From positions 2,146,279 through 2,210,278 of the forward strand of contig OZ020622.1 of assembly GCA_963971575.1 (NCBI GenBank): 64,000 bases of DNA, written 5' to 3'. The position numbers and the translations under genes were made by a program. This document shows positions 33,251 through 43,699 of the stretch, in pieces (position 1 is the stretch's first letter; every line of letters begins with the position of its first letter). Source of the stretch: Liopterus haemorrhoidalis (lineage: Eukaryota > Arthropoda > Insecta > Coleoptera > Dytiscidae). The notes below the pieces were generated by a model that saw nothing but the letters and a program-made list of their open reading frames with translations, was not told where the DNA came from and did no database searches.

Positions 33251-34660
33251 ATAAGATGACCATTCGTACTGGTTTTACCAGTACTGTACTGTTTTTTTGG
33301 CCATTGGTCCTAGTTAGTCGTGAAATATAACCAGTACAGTTTAGGGACACAAAATCAAAAATTATTTGTTTTTCAAAAGATCGAGTAATCGTTCCATCTT
33401 TTGGTATGCGCATAAATTTAAACACAAAATACGGCTCAGCAGTGTAGCGACCTTTTCAAAATTTCTTTCTTAATCTACAATATAAATAAAAGAAGTACAT
33501 TTTATTTTTTCACTGAAAGGCAAAAAAACTAATCTTACTCTGCAATATTTTTTTAACATATATTCTACGATAGCCACTTTTCTTCATGCTGACTGAGCAG
33601 GCGCACTCCTAGAAAAATGAACTGAGAGGGGGGTCTATTTCTAAAAAATATCCGATAAATAATATAAAATTTATTATTGCCTCTTTACGGGGAAGGGTGG
33701 TCTTATATGTTAATTACATTTTGACTATGATTTGTTTTTTATCAACAAAAGAGATGATTTTATTTTCAGTAGCTTAATTTTTATTAAGTATATGATTTTT
33801 AAGTTCCTGCGTGAGGGGGGGGGGTTAGGACCCAAGGACCCCTCTCCTATTGCACGCACTTCTACTTGGGCTATTTTAAATGTCCTGGTTTTATGTTTGA
33901 CAAAAAATGGTCACCTTACATATGATATATGGATACAATCCAACGAGCCCATTTTTGCGCAACAAAATACACGAATAATGTGTAGATACCATCCTATTCT
34001 CTTTTTAAATTTTGTATATATATATAAAATGGATTAAACTGAAACTTGCCGCTCTAGGGTTTAGCCTACAAAGCCGTGTGGTAAATGCGCCATGGTAATT
34101 GGCTTCCCTTACTTAAAAAAATATCTATGAAACCCTGAAAATTGTGAAAATTCACACTTCACATCAATATTTATATTCTGTTCTCTGTATGCTTGTGTGT
34201 TTTTCTCTCTTTTTTTAGTAAAATTGACGTTAAAACATCCGACGTGCATATTTTGTTGGTCTCATATGTTTTTAATGTAAAAATTCTTTAGAGAGACGTA
34301 TATTAAGTTGATATTATTCCGAACTAAACTAGCCCAGACAGGCAACATAAAGAGACTAAAAAATATTGTTGTATCTAACAAATTGTCTTCTATTTTAGTC
34401 GGCTAGGATTACTGTTTTTAAATTTTTATAAGCCTGTGTGTTGTACTACGTTTACATTCAGAACAAAAAAAAAAATGAAATTTTTGACGAGTCTCGGGAG
34501 TATAGTGACACAACATTGCACTGAAGAACCGGGTTCGCGCCCTGACATAACCCAGAATGAAATGGGTTTCAACAGAGACGGTACAAGAAAATTTTACCAA
34601 CAGGGTAAGGGAAATACCTAAACATATTTCTTCAATTTGTGATGCTGTTGAAGATTCTCC
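33251..34660. other. Unassigned interval with one dyad motif
   Basis: Mostly AT-rich with oligo-G runs near 33627 and 33820. The dyad TGTGAA-AA-TTCACA lies at 34143-34156 with CTTCACATCAA after it. The frame 33732-34037 shows no recognisable domain. Confidence 0.35.
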
Positions 34661-35195
34661 TATGAAACAAAAGATAAGTAACTGGACTGGCAACATAGCG
34701 TTTAATATGGCAACATTTGGGACGCGGAACTTGGAGGGGCAGCAGATGAACAAATGATACACCTTCAGTTTGAACTCGCTAGAGTAATTTTGTTGCCCGT
34801 AGCAATTTTTTTCGTGAAACAGTATTTTTTAGTGCGTTCTAAAAATGAGTGACATTTATTTCGAGCAACGGTGTGCTGTCAGGTTTTGCTTCAGACTTGG
34901 ACACAGTGCAACGGAAACTTTTGCAAAACTTTGGCCTACGGAGACAGTGTTTTGTCAAGGACCTTTTTTGGTGGTTTAAGGCATTTTCAGAAGGAAGAGA
35001 GTTGATTGAATGAAGAACCGATGAAAATGTCTACAGTATCCAGGATCTTGAGCGTTCAGATCGTCGGCTGACAGTCAGAATGATAAAAGAGTTGAATTTG
35101 ACTCAAACTACCATTCATCAGATTTTCAATGAATTGGGGAAATGCGCCTTGTCACACAGCAATTTCAATAAAAGTTTTTGGCCAGTAAAAATATT
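34661..35195 (+). mobile_element. Mariner family A, copy 3, 3'-truncated
   Basis: The left terminus is eroded (AAGTAACTGGACTGGCAACA). The probable transposase start is the ATG at 34845 (MSDI-type start). It reads EQRCAVRFCFRLGHSATETF, a patch with a deletion, then LERSDRRLTVRMI.ELNLTQT and the family A internal-deletion junction near 35135, where an N-terminal codon run passes straight into CALSHSNFN/NAPCHTAISI sequence. Coding stops at FWPVKIF near 35190. The C-terminus and right repeat are missing. Confidence 0.83.
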
Positions 35196-35790
35196 CAACC
35201 ATTGTTCGAATATTGTTCTTTAGTTGTTCAATCTACTAACTTCTTGGCAGACACATTTCAGATAACCCAACAGAAAAAAGTTTGTAGCTTTACAAACTCC
35301 CTTTCAGTTATGTGTGTTGCAGTAATTATGTCCCAAACTTGTATATTACAAAGTTAATAAGTGCCTTAGCTGTCATTTAAGACAGTTAATAACATTTTGT
35401 GCGTTATGCTCACTATGTAAACATACAGTTCTCGAATGTTAACAGCTATTCGTCATAGATCATAGTGACATATTAATCTTGCATAACGTAACATAGTAGT
35501 AACATGGTAACGTTACGTTAACGGATTACGTTAGCGGTGAGATTACTTTACGTCACACAATTGTATAATGAGATTTTATAGTTTTATAAAAGCCTTCTGT
35601 TGTACGTTATGAAGGAAACAAATGCCTCTGAATCTACTATTCTTCCTGATGAAACGTGTGAATTATACACCAGTGTAAACTGGAGGATATGAGGATGAAA
35701 CAGTACATTATCCTTGGAGGACAACAAAATATTCACTGTTTACTAACTCTGGAACTTTTACACGAAATTATTCAATTTAATCATTAATGG
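35196..35790. other. Unassigned interval
   Basis: AT-rich. A patch at 35465-35560 is rich in AACGTAAC/GTTACG-type short inverted words. No gene seen. Confidence 0.35.
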
Positions 35791-35915
35791 CCAGTTGTTT
35801 GAACGAGTTAAATATTTTAACTTGAGTTATATCTAACTCAATATGTTCTTGCATATTGTTTTGATTCGAGTTAGGCCTAACTTGAGTTAAAATATTTAAT
35901 TCGTCTAGCAACCAG
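35791..35915. repeat. Small foldback, arms of about 48 bp
   Basis: The left arm, 35791-35839, includes GTTAAATATTTTAACTTGAG. The right arm, 35868-35915, is its reverse complement with a few mismatches. The loop is about 28 bp. The outermost bases CAGTTGTTTG and CTAGCAACCAG partly pair. No coding capacity. Confidence 0.8.
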
Positions 35916-36011
35916 CAATAAGTGGTTCTTAAACTTTCCGGAGTCTCGAGACACTTTTGATTATAAATCATTTTTCTGCGGAACACCAAAATCAATACAT
36001 AAGTATACATG

Positions 36012-36550
36012 TACAGGGTGTTTTTGGGAACTATGCTCCTTGCAGGAGTAAAGCTAAAGCGTTCAACAGAGTTGTATTCAGACGGTTATTCGCTAAATTT
36101 GATCATCAAGGGATTAAAGGCAACCTTCTAACCTGGACAACTGCGTAATTAACCAACCGAACATTTCGAATAAGAGTGGGTTCTTGTACTAGGTGACATA
36201 AATTGGCCTCCACGCAGTCCAGATTTAACCCCTATGGACTTTTTCCTATGGGGTCATCTTAAATCTAAAGTTTACGCCAATAAACCGACTTCACTGGCGC
36301 ATTTGAAAGAAAATATCCGTCACGAAATGGCAGCCATCCCTGAGTCCACCTGCCGAGACGTCATAAGTAATTTTACTGTTCAATTAAATGAGTGCCGAGA
36401 ACGCGAGGGTCTACATTTAGACGATATTATTTTTAAGAAATAAATCCCCAAAAAGTGTATTTTAATAATTAATAAACATTTTTTCTATATACGGCTTACT
36501 TTTTTTTTAATCGATCCACTAAATATAAATTTTTTTTTGAGACACCTTGT
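36012..36550 (+). mobile_element. Tc1/mariner-type element relic with a LINE fragment inside
   Basis: The left end is CAGGGTGTTTTTGGGAACTA. The right end, on the minus strand, is CAAGGTGTCTCAAAAAAAAA. From 36205 the plus strand encodes NWPPRSPDLTPMDFFLWGHL, KSKVYANKPTSLAHLKENIR and HEMAAIPESTCRDVISNFTV, ending with LHLDDIIFKK at 36443. This is the C-terminal end of a transposase whose third catalytic residue is Asp (TPMDFF), related to the one at 37603. Between the left end and 36200 lies LINE reverse-transcriptase sequence, so the upstream transposase is gone. Confidence 0.7.
36046..36197 (+). pseudogene. LINE reverse-transcriptase fragment
   Basis: Encodes KAFNRVVFRRLFAKFDHQGI, KGNLLTW and, after one stop, LTNRTFRIRVGSCTR. 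KAFD (here KAFN) and the YL.NR.F.V.VG block are reverse-transcriptase landmarks. The first catalytic Asp has become Asn. It lies between the left terminus and the transposase end of the surrounding DNA element. Confidence 0.75.
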
Positions 36551-37040
36551 ATTTAGTCCGAAGGTCCTTTCCGCATTTAACACCCTCTCTTTTCCGTTCA
36601 GTGTATCTCTCTTACATTCGTCCTCTCCTTGAATTTGCATTGTCTGGGCACATTATCTCAAAAGGGACATCCAACTACTAGAATCTGTCCAAAGAAGAGC
36701 CACAAAATTACCCAGAGGTCTACAGCAACTATGAGGAGAGACTTCAAGCTCTCAACATTCCCAAGGTAGTTACAAGACAAGCAGGCGGAGACCTGATACA
36801 ATTATATCACATCACCACTGGAAAATTTTCAACCGACATGTCTGCGCTGTACCTGCTTAATTCTGATGAGCATCTCTGTGGTCACCAACTGAAGCTCTCA
36901 AACGAAATTTTCCATCGGCCCCAACATCAGTACTTCCTAACCAACAGAGCATTTAGCACCTGGAACTCACTTCCGGCGGAAACAATCCTAGCTCCAAATA
37001 TCAACAATAATTTATACAACGAAATCAATACTTTGTAATT
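36551..37040 (+). pseudogene. CR1-like LINE C-terminus
   Basis: Across frames: VYLSYIRPLLEFAL, then NYEERLQALNIPKVVTRQAG, GDLIQLYHITTGKFSTDMSA and, at the end, QYFLTNRAFSTWNSLPAETI and LAPNINNNLYNEINTL. The block F.NR....WNSLP...V.A.....FK is the C-terminal signature of CR1/L2-like LINEs. It starts right at the end of the DNA element on its left and ends with a normal stop at 37036. The reverse-transcriptase palm between this piece and the fragment at 36046-36197 is missing. Confidence 0.82.
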
Positions 37041-37483
37041 TTTTACCGCTACGAATCTCCACTTTATATTCTCTCTTCTAGTTATTATATATTAGTTCCT
37101 TTAATCCGTTTTTTCGTTTCTCAAAATCTTCTTTGTAGATTGTCTGCTAAAATTCTCTGTTGTGTTATTTAGCTTCAAGTAATAAGATCTTTTATCCTTA
37201 AGATTTTAATATACTTCAAAACTCATAAAATTCAAACAATTTATATTCTAATTTTCGAATAAATTTTATACAAAATAAACTCACAAAAGCATAAAAATTC
37301 ATTTCCCTTCTTATAAATTTAATATTAATTTTTATTACAAAAAAATAATTGAAAGATACATTAATGAGTAAATCTTAATATCATTTAAAGGTGGCTTTAC
37401 ACCTACAACAACCGATAAGACAAACGATCTGTGTCATAAACTCTCTACTTGGCTAAGAACTTCGGTGTCAGGTGTGATATATA
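37041..37483. other. LINE 3' UTR and unassigned AT-rich sequence
   Basis: The first part probably belongs to the LINE 3' UTR. Nothing else recognised. Confidence 0.35.
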
Positions 37484-38048
37484 ACGGGTGTTTTTTTTAA
37501 AGGTATAGAACTTTAAATTGCAATAAAACAACGATGGATTATTCGATTGACATGAATTTTTTTTTATTCGAAAGATAATCTTGTGGCATTACATTAAATC
37601 ATACCAACAAGACGGCGCAACATGTCACACAGCTCGTGCCACAATCGATTTATTGAAAGACACGTTTGGTGACCGCCTAATTTCACGTTTTGGACCTGTG
37701 AATTGGCCTCCAAGATCTTGTGATTTAACACCGCTGGACTACTTTCTGTGGGGCTATGTAAAGTCATTGGTCTATGCGGATAAGCCACAAACGCTTGACC
37801 ATTTGGAAGACAACATTCGCCGTGTTATTGCCGATATACGGCCACAAATGTTGGAAAAAGTCATCGAAAATTGGACGTCCAGATTGGACTACATCCGAGC
37901 CAGCCGTTGCGGTCATATGCCAGAAATCATATTTAAAATGTAATGCCACAAGATTATCTTTCGAATAAAAAAAAATTCATGTCAATCGAATAATCCATCG
38001 TTGTTTTATTGCAATTTAAAGTTCTATACCTCTAAAAAAAACACCCAT
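37484..38048 (+). mobile_element. DD41D-type (rosa-like) element with ~113-bp terminal repeats, internally deleted
   Basis: 565 bp flanked by TA at 37482-37483 and 38049-38050. The ends are ACGGGTGTTTTTTTTAAAGG and, on the minus strand, ATGGGTGTTTTTTTTAGAGG. The repeats continue inward almost without mismatch for about 113 bp, through ACTTTAAATTGCAATAAAAC, GGATTATTCGATTGACATGA and CTTGTGGCATTACAT. Only the C-terminal part of a transposase remains between them. Long terminal repeats and the Asp spacing (next entry) are features described for the rosa group of Tc1/mariner; the link is inference from motifs. Confidence 0.9.
37603..37943 (+). pseudogene. DD41D-type transposase C-terminal part
   Basis: The open frame reads YQQDGATCHTARATIDLLKD, GPVNWPPRSCDLTPLDYFLW, VYADKPQTLDHLEDNIRRVI and ends with RCGHMPEIIFKM. 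The second catalytic Asp is in QQDGA and the third in PLDYF. I count 41 residues between them, the DD41D spacing. No stop interrupts this part. The first Asp and the DNA-binding domain have been deleted; the frame runs straight from the left inverted repeat into the catalytic region. The opposite-strand frames here are shadows. Confidence 0.87.
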
Positions 38049-38194
38049 TATATACATGGCAAAAAACCGGAAGATATTAGAAGACGAAGAAGAACAGGGC
38101 TAGAAACAACCGTATAGGCAATGGAAAGAGAGAGAGACGTGCAAAAACAAGAACAATGAAACAAAATAAAGGACACACGTTATAATAAGATGTA
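38049..38194. other. Unassigned spacer between two transposons
   Basis: About 145 bp of purine-rich sequence (GGAAAGAGAGAGAGACG) with no motif. Confidence 0.3.
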
Positions 38195-38577
38195 CGAGGG
38201 CTAGAAGTTTTTAGAAAAACTAAGAAAGAAAAAATTTGTTTGAAACAAACTGTTTTATTGCTTTTCGAATATTCGCCTTTAAGATTTATGCACTTTTGCA
38301 TGCGTTCTAACCAATTCTCCAAACATTTTTCCACTCTGAATTTGGTATCTCAAAAACATGATTTTCGAAGGTTTCAACATCTTCTTGAGGAAATACCAAT
38401 CGCTGTCCACACTTTTTTTTGATATTGGGAAACACAAAAGTCGTTAGTCAACAAGTTACCTGGTCAATTTATAAGCTGCCACTGATTTCACAAATGTCAA
38501 ATTTAACGAATATAGTAGTGACACATTCCAATATTGCCATCTAGTAGTGGTTTGTAAAAATATAAAGGTAACCCTTG
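38195..38577 (-). mobile_element. Mariner family G, short internally deleted copy
   Basis: 383 bp flanked by TA (38193-38194, 38578-38579). The ends are CGAGGGCTAGAAGTTTTTAG and, on the minus strand, CAAGGGTTACCTTTATATTT. The right ~120 bp match the 5' untranslated region of the copy at 45013 (ATGGCAATATT, GAAATCAGTGGCAGCTTATA). It jumps directly to the transposase C-terminus: VFPNIKKKCGQRLVFPQEDV, ETFENHVFEIPNSEWKN and ERMQKCINLKGEYSKS. All catalytic residues are deleted. Confidence 0.85.
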
Positions 38578-38579
38578 TA

Positions 38580-39321
38580 GTATGTCCACGAAAACTCTAT
38601 CGTTGCCTAGGAAGTATTTTTGAACGCGAGATTCAATTGCAAATCTGTGTGAAGCGTGCCTTTGGCCTAAGTCGATATCCTTAAAGGACAATGAGATAGA
38701 AAACAATGGATTTAAGGAAGGTGAGAGATGTCGAGAGAGATAGAGAGAGAGAAAGATAGTAATAAAGAGGCGGTGAAAAAGGAAAATGTCAAATAACTGT
38801 TGTTGTATGATGAAAATTAAAAATGTTTTCTTTTTGTTATGGAGGGAAATGAAGTTTTTCCTTTGACAAGTTTTAATGAAAGTGCCTTCAACGTACACTT
38901 ATAAAGATTTGTGTGACTCTATAAATATTAAAATGTAATTTTATACCCAACTCACTGACTTTAAGTTTAATGGAGCAACGACACTTTATTCAAATCAAAA
39001 TATTCCACACTAAATTCCTCAGAAAATCTACTACTTCAAACAACTAGAAACAAACAATAAAAATCACAAAAAATACACTAAAAGCCATTTAATTTCTGTT
39101 CCACTCTTTCTGTTTACACAATTGCTAAGTAATTTATTATTTATTTTATTTTTTATTTATTTTAAGACACTTCAGCTGCTTGGCTATTAGTGTCTGAAAT
39201 TACTGTAGTTACATCATTGATACATAATTAGTAGAGACCGGCAAATATATGCAACGGTACTTTTGCGTTAGGCGTGCTATTTTAAACTTTATTTTGAACG
39301 AATAATTCAGTAATAATCCTT
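38580..39321. other. Unassigned interval
   Basis: Contains a purine-rich GAGAGAGAGAAAG patch near 38740 and AT-rich sequence. No gene supported. Confidence 0.35.
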
Positions 39322-40361
39322 TTTAGGGTTTTGTAGGTATGACCAAAAAACCCTTATACCGTCATTTTGTCGTCTGTCTGTCTGTCTGTCTGTCTGTTCG
39401 GTAAAAATTGTAGCCAAACGGCTAAACCTAGAGAGTTGAAATTTGGCATGCTTGTACAACTTTTTGATCCGCACATAGGAAAAATACTAAAACATCTAAA
39501 AAACATATCCCCCTACAAATATAAAGAAATGGGTGCTCATCGAAAAAAAAATATTTTTTTTAAATTCTGAGTAGGGTATCAAATGAAAGCCCTTAGTACG
39601 TGGATTAACGATCAAAATTTTATTTTTGCAAAATATATTATTTTGACGCGATTTTTGCCAAAATTTTTGTCCCACACCCTGTAGCCCAGATGGTTTAAAC
39701 TAAAAATCTGAAAAAATTCTAAGTAATGTATATTGGTGTGAACCGGAATAGTACAACAGGAATTTTTGATCAGATTATGTTTTCGGAAAATAATGCATTT
39801 TTTGTGTTTTTAACCAAAATATGTTAAATATTTAATTCGCTATGTAACCAAGTTGAGACGTCAGCGCTGATAGCGATGTGTGTTTAGTCATTGATTTTCT
39901 AATTTGCTAAACACAGTTAACTTGCAAACTAGAGTTCGAATCCTGTCAATTTTAATTTTTTTGTTTTTTTTTGCCGTTTTCTTTTGTTTAAATTATTTTG
40001 TAAAAATTCTAGTTATATTTTGGTAAATGTTGCATTTAATTTTTAAAAGCGTAAATTTAATAACCAGTGGGAAGTGTTGAAATTATAATTTAATTCTATG
40101 TTTGATGTATACGAAATCAGAGGGCGGGGCTAATGATTTAAGCAACCAATAGAAGCCATAGGCGCAATTTTCAAAATCTTAATGAACCTTACTATGTAAA
40201 AAAAATACTGCACATATTTAGAAACTTAAATAATGGTATTAGGCATACGAATTAAAATTCATAAAAAAATATTTTGACGTAAAATTTGTTTTGGCATCCC
40301 AAATAATCATCATTCAGTTATTAAATACCTGCAAAACCCTGAAATGTGTGAAAATTCACAC
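39322..40361 (+). repeat. Dispersed repeat family F, copy 2 (most complete)
   Basis: Head: TAGGGTTTTGTAGGTATGAC followed by CAAAAAACCCTTATACCGTC, a hairpin-like start. Then comes a (GTCT)n run, TTCGGTAAAAATTGTAGCCA, AAATTTGGCATGCTTGTACA and the shared body. Near 39935 it holds AACTAGAGTTCGAATCCTG, close to a tRNA B box. It appears to end with CCTGAAATGTGTGAAAATTC at about 40338-40357, the dispersed dyad. Heads of this style, an oligo-CTGT run followed by a short conserved block, are common in arthropod genomes. Confidence 0.8.
40346..40361. repeat. Dispersed dyad motif, GTGTGAA-AA-TTCACAC
   Basis: Perfect 7-bp arms. Preceded by AAAACCCTGAAAT, as in the copies near 34140, 49950 and 53930. It marks the apparent 3' end of repeat family F copy 2. 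Confidence 0.75.
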
Positions 40362-40869
40362 TTTTTATATTAGAATTAGAATTAACGTTGCTGATACGGT
40401 CGATCCGTTAATATCAAATGTATTGTACATCTCGTGGTGACTAAACCTCTCCCTCTCTTCAATCCCTGATTCCCCGCTTATGTTTTTCCTTTCTCGCGGT
40501 ACAAGGGTAACAACCCCAACTGTGAAATTGCAGAAACAAGTTAAGTATTTAAACAAGTCTAACGAAGAATCACATAATGAAGTACAGGAGTAATTATACA
40601 ATATAATTAAATAATGTAACAACCATTACCGAATTGTGCAAGAGGGGAAAACAACAATCAACTTTTAGATTACTTTCAAGGACATTTCACTCAGTCACCA
40701 AAGTGTTAATACACATTACAACATTCATAAATGGGTTACTTGGTTTTAGACAACACTGGACATGTTCTTAAATTTTAATGTGGAATTGGTCGTGTCCATA
40801 AATAGGTCTTTGTGGAAAGGATTCTGGACTCAACTAGAATTTATTTTATATATATATATAAATATATAT
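40362..40869. other. Unassigned interval
   Basis: AT-rich non-coding sequence ending in a (TA)n stretch at the start of the next mariner. No gene recognised. Confidence 0.35.
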
Positions 40870-41400
40870 ATATATTCGAATGGAATTACAATTCACTATT
40901 GTCTCCCTCAAAATAACTTCCTTGGGAAGCCACACATCGCTGGAGACGGTTCTTCCAATCCTCATAGCAGTGCTGGAACTCGGATACTGGAATAGCTTTC
41001 AGCTGAGCGTTTGAATGTTTTCGAGTGTCGGTTAAGGACTTTTGAATGTTTTCAAGTGTCCCAAAATGACGTCCCTTGTGGTGATTTTTCAATTTTGGGA
41101 GGAGGAAAAAGTCACAAGGACTCAGTTCAGGCGAATAAGGAGGCTAAGGAGCCACAGGAATGTTTTTACTGGCCAAAAAATCTTTTATTAAATTTGAAGA
41201 TTTTTCTCATCCCCAATTCATTGGTCAAAATCTGATGAATGGTAGTGTGAGTCAAATTCGACCATCAACCGACGATTTGAACACACAAGATCCCGGATTC
41301 TGTCAACATTTTCATCGGTTCTTGAAGATGAAGGCCTTCCACTGCATGATTCATCTGCAATCAACTCTCTTTCTTCTGAAAATGCCTTAAACCACCAAAA
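40870..41400 (-). mobile_element. Mariner family A, copy 4, 5'-truncated
   Basis: The minus strand encodes the C-terminal strap (LKAIPVSEFQHCYEDWKNRL, QRCVASQGSYFEGDN) at about 41090-40886. A local duplication at about 41000-41060 repeats GTTTGAATGTTTTCGAGTGT. The copy then crosses the shared internal-deletion region near 41210 and reaches the N-terminal ESCSGRPSSSRTDENV part. It stops at 41400, where a LINE tail begins, so the 5' terminus is missing. Confidence 0.8.
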
Positions 41401-41790
41401 ACTATTACGGCTTAGATGGTAAAAACTTACTTACTTGGAAGACTTGAAAAATCAACTGAATAATAAATATTTGCGAATTATAGTAGGCATTTACTGGCCC
41501 GATAACATTACTAATAAAGATCTATGGTAACTCATAGAACAAACAGAGATCCGACAAGAAACCAAAAAGCGCAGTCGGAAGTGGATTGGTCTTACCATTA
41601 GGCGAGAACCAGACAACACTACAAAATAAGCAGTGTACTGAAACTCGTAGGGCAAAAATCGTTGGAAGATCTAAATTAATCTGGCGACGGTCAACAGAGA
41701 AGGAGGGGAATGCGTACGGGAAAAGCTAATTAGCGCCAAACCGTACTCCATGGAAACACTTCATTAAAGCCTTTGTTTCATGTAGGAGTT
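41400..41790 (+). pseudogene. LINE C-terminus (WIGHTLR type), copy 1
   Basis: The plus strand encodes LNNKYLRIIVGIYWPDNITN, KDLW, TEIRQETKKRSRKWIGLTIR and REPDNTTK, then further frames to about 41790. This is the end of a reverse-transcriptase LINE in which LRRIL.I.WPD.I.N..LW, I..E...RKW.WIGH.LR.......A precedes a short C-terminus. The same block reappears at 63850-64000 as a separate copy. Confidence 0.75.
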
Positions 41791-41797
41791 ACAGAAC

Positions 41798-41799
<2 letters not shown>

Positions 41800-41882
<83 letters not shown>
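41800..41882. repeat. (AT)n microsatellite, about 41 units
   Basis: An uninterrupted AT dinucleotide run of about 82 bp directly after the LINE tail. It may be a 3'-end tail or an independent microsatellite. Confidence 0.95.
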
Positions 41883-41883
<1 letters not shown>

Positions 41884-42689
41884 TATATTTCTGAATTTAT
41901 TAATAGAAATTGATCCTTCTTCTCCAGACAGTAAAAAAATTATAGAATAAATCCAGTATTATTTTAATCCTGCCGGAAGTCGATTGAAATTTTATATCCT
42001 TTTAAAAATCTGTTTTCAATTAAAAATTTATGAAGTACATTAAAATAGTATCCTCTATAATTAGAAAAATAATGTTTGTTAAAAACATTTCCGTTCTTTG
42101 AGGGTTGATTAATTTTTATTGATTTCTATGTTAAGAACTACATACGAATAATAAAAATAATAATTAGAATTTCTCGATTTTATAAATGTCATATTCAGGG
42201 TTGTAAAAAAATAGATCAACACTGTCAGAACCAACTGCGCTAATTTCTGTGTTATATTTTATTTTCGTGAAAAACTAACACGTCTTAAGAGAGATGTATT
42301 ATCTGAAAATATGAAAAGTGAGAAAATATGAGTTTTTCCCAACTTTATAACAACTTTAAAATGTGCTACTTTTTGCAAACATTAATACTACTTCTTAAAA
42401 TGAATTTGTAGATCAGGGGTGTACATAGAATCATAGTTTATAGAAAAGATAATGAAAAAAATACAATGGAGTACAACCTTTTACAAGTACGGGAATGGAA
42501 TTAGAGTTTTCATCCTATTTAGGACATTCTTGATCTTGTAGATCGGAGAAATTCGGAGAAATTCGGAGAAATCGGAGAAATCGGAGAATCATCAGCATAC
42601 TGGATATTATTCACCAATCCTCAATTTAATAAATATATTATAATTTTAAAATAATACCATCTTAAGCGTCAGTTAAAGCTTCTGTAAAT
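41883..42689. other. Unassigned interval
   Basis: AT-rich. At 42545-42590 a short array of CGGAGAAATT/CGGAGAAAT units occurs. No gene seen. Confidence 0.35.
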
Positions 42690-42800
42690 ATTTATTCCGA
42701 ATATACATTAAACAGAGGAGGGGACAGCACACAACCTTGTGGTACTCCTTTTCGGATCTCGATACTTTCTGTTTATAGATCTTTAATTATAAAGCCGACT
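42690..42800 (-). pseudogene. LINE reverse-transcriptase fragment (minus)
   Basis: The minus strand encodes EIRKGVPQGCVLSPPLFNVY followed by SE and, past a stop, IFTEAL. GVPQGCVLSPLLFN is the RTE-type form of the reverse-transcriptase motif. It is a small fragment facing away from the plus-strand LINE piece at 42850. Confidence 0.7.
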
Positions 42801-42849
42801 GGATCCAGTATAGATTTATGATTGTTTAATAATTCTCTGCAATTTTGCT

Positions 42850-43090
42850 GGATGAGCAGACGTAGCAAAATTACAGACGTAATACACCGCATTGCGAAAC
42901 TCAAATTGTGCTGGGCAGGACAGATAGCAAGATAGGACTAAGTGGACATATAAGACAGTCCATTTTCGCCCGCGGCTAAACAAAAGAAGCGTCGGAAAAC
43001 CTCCACCAGGTTGACGAATTTCAAGATAAAAAAAAAAAAAAGTATCCAAGTGAGGATAGAAAAAAGGGGGAAGGCAAAAATATTCTCATT
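42850..43090 (+). pseudogene. RTE-type LINE C-terminal fragment (plus)
   Basis: The plus strand encodes MSRRSKITDVIHRIAKLKLC, then WAGQIAR and, further on, KKRRKTSTRLTNF. The order I.RI..LKW.WAGHI.R is the RTE-type C-terminus, as also seen on the minus strand at 9399. It ends in an A-run at 43026-43041. Together with the minus fragment at 42690 it may be an inverted, rearranged copy. Confidence 0.65.
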
Positions 43091-43229
43091 TTAGTGCCCC
43101 TAAAAGAAGGCCCTCAGATGCGTCGCATTGTAGAATAGGCCCTGCTAGTACGATTATTTCTTTTCGTTGTCGAAGAAACTGTCCATTGTTTGCCAATAAT
43201 ACATTGCGTATTTTGTCTGTGGGAATGAT

Positions 43230-43610
43230 AATTTCAGAAAAAAAATTTCATTATTATTTAAAATAAAACTATCCAATTAGTTAAAAAATATTCAAATTAT
43301 TCAAATGTAAAACTAATCTATTTTAAGATAAACATTCTCAAAGATTAGTTAAGCTATCACATATTTTTCTAGTTAAGTGTCAAAAGATACGGAGTGAATT
43401 ACGGTCGTATATCATATGATTAGTTTGAAAGAACGTTATTGTTTAGATCAAATAGCAATGGTCAAATGTTTATATAGATGGTGATAGGCGACAATATATT
43501 TTCAGTGATATGGACCTCGTAGTAATTAGAGTCAAAATTAATTACTTGGGTTTATAATTTATTGGTCATAGAAAGATAAGTTTATAAAAGGGTTTTGTTG
43601 TTAACGTGGA
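43230..43610. repeat. Left arm of a ~370-bp inverted repeat
   Basis: Closely matches the reverse complement of 46450-46830: landmarks GTTAAAAAATATTCAAATTA, GAAAGAACGTTATTGTTTA, GGTCAAATGTTTATA, AGTAATTAGAGTCAAAATTA and GGGTTTATAA. No open frame or known motif. Confidence 0.85.
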
Positions 43611-43699
43611 GAGCTGATTATTTTTACAACGACAAAAAAAATGGGGTCAGAGATCAGATTATTAGTTTAAGAAAAGAGTTGGAAAAATCTGATGATAGA

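Noticed and set aside
36598..37036. Bona fide host protein ending FLTNRAFSTWNSLPAET
   Set aside because: This is the conserved C-terminus of CR1-like LINEs, preceded by frameshifted LINE sequence.
38077..38334. 85-codon minus-strand frame as a small gene
   Set aside because: Its start is the C-terminal end of a mariner transposase (ERMQKCINLKGEY); the rest is read-through.
39900..39960. tRNA gene suggested by GAGTTCGAATCC
   Set aside because: The T-stem does not pair and no cloverleaf can be drawn.
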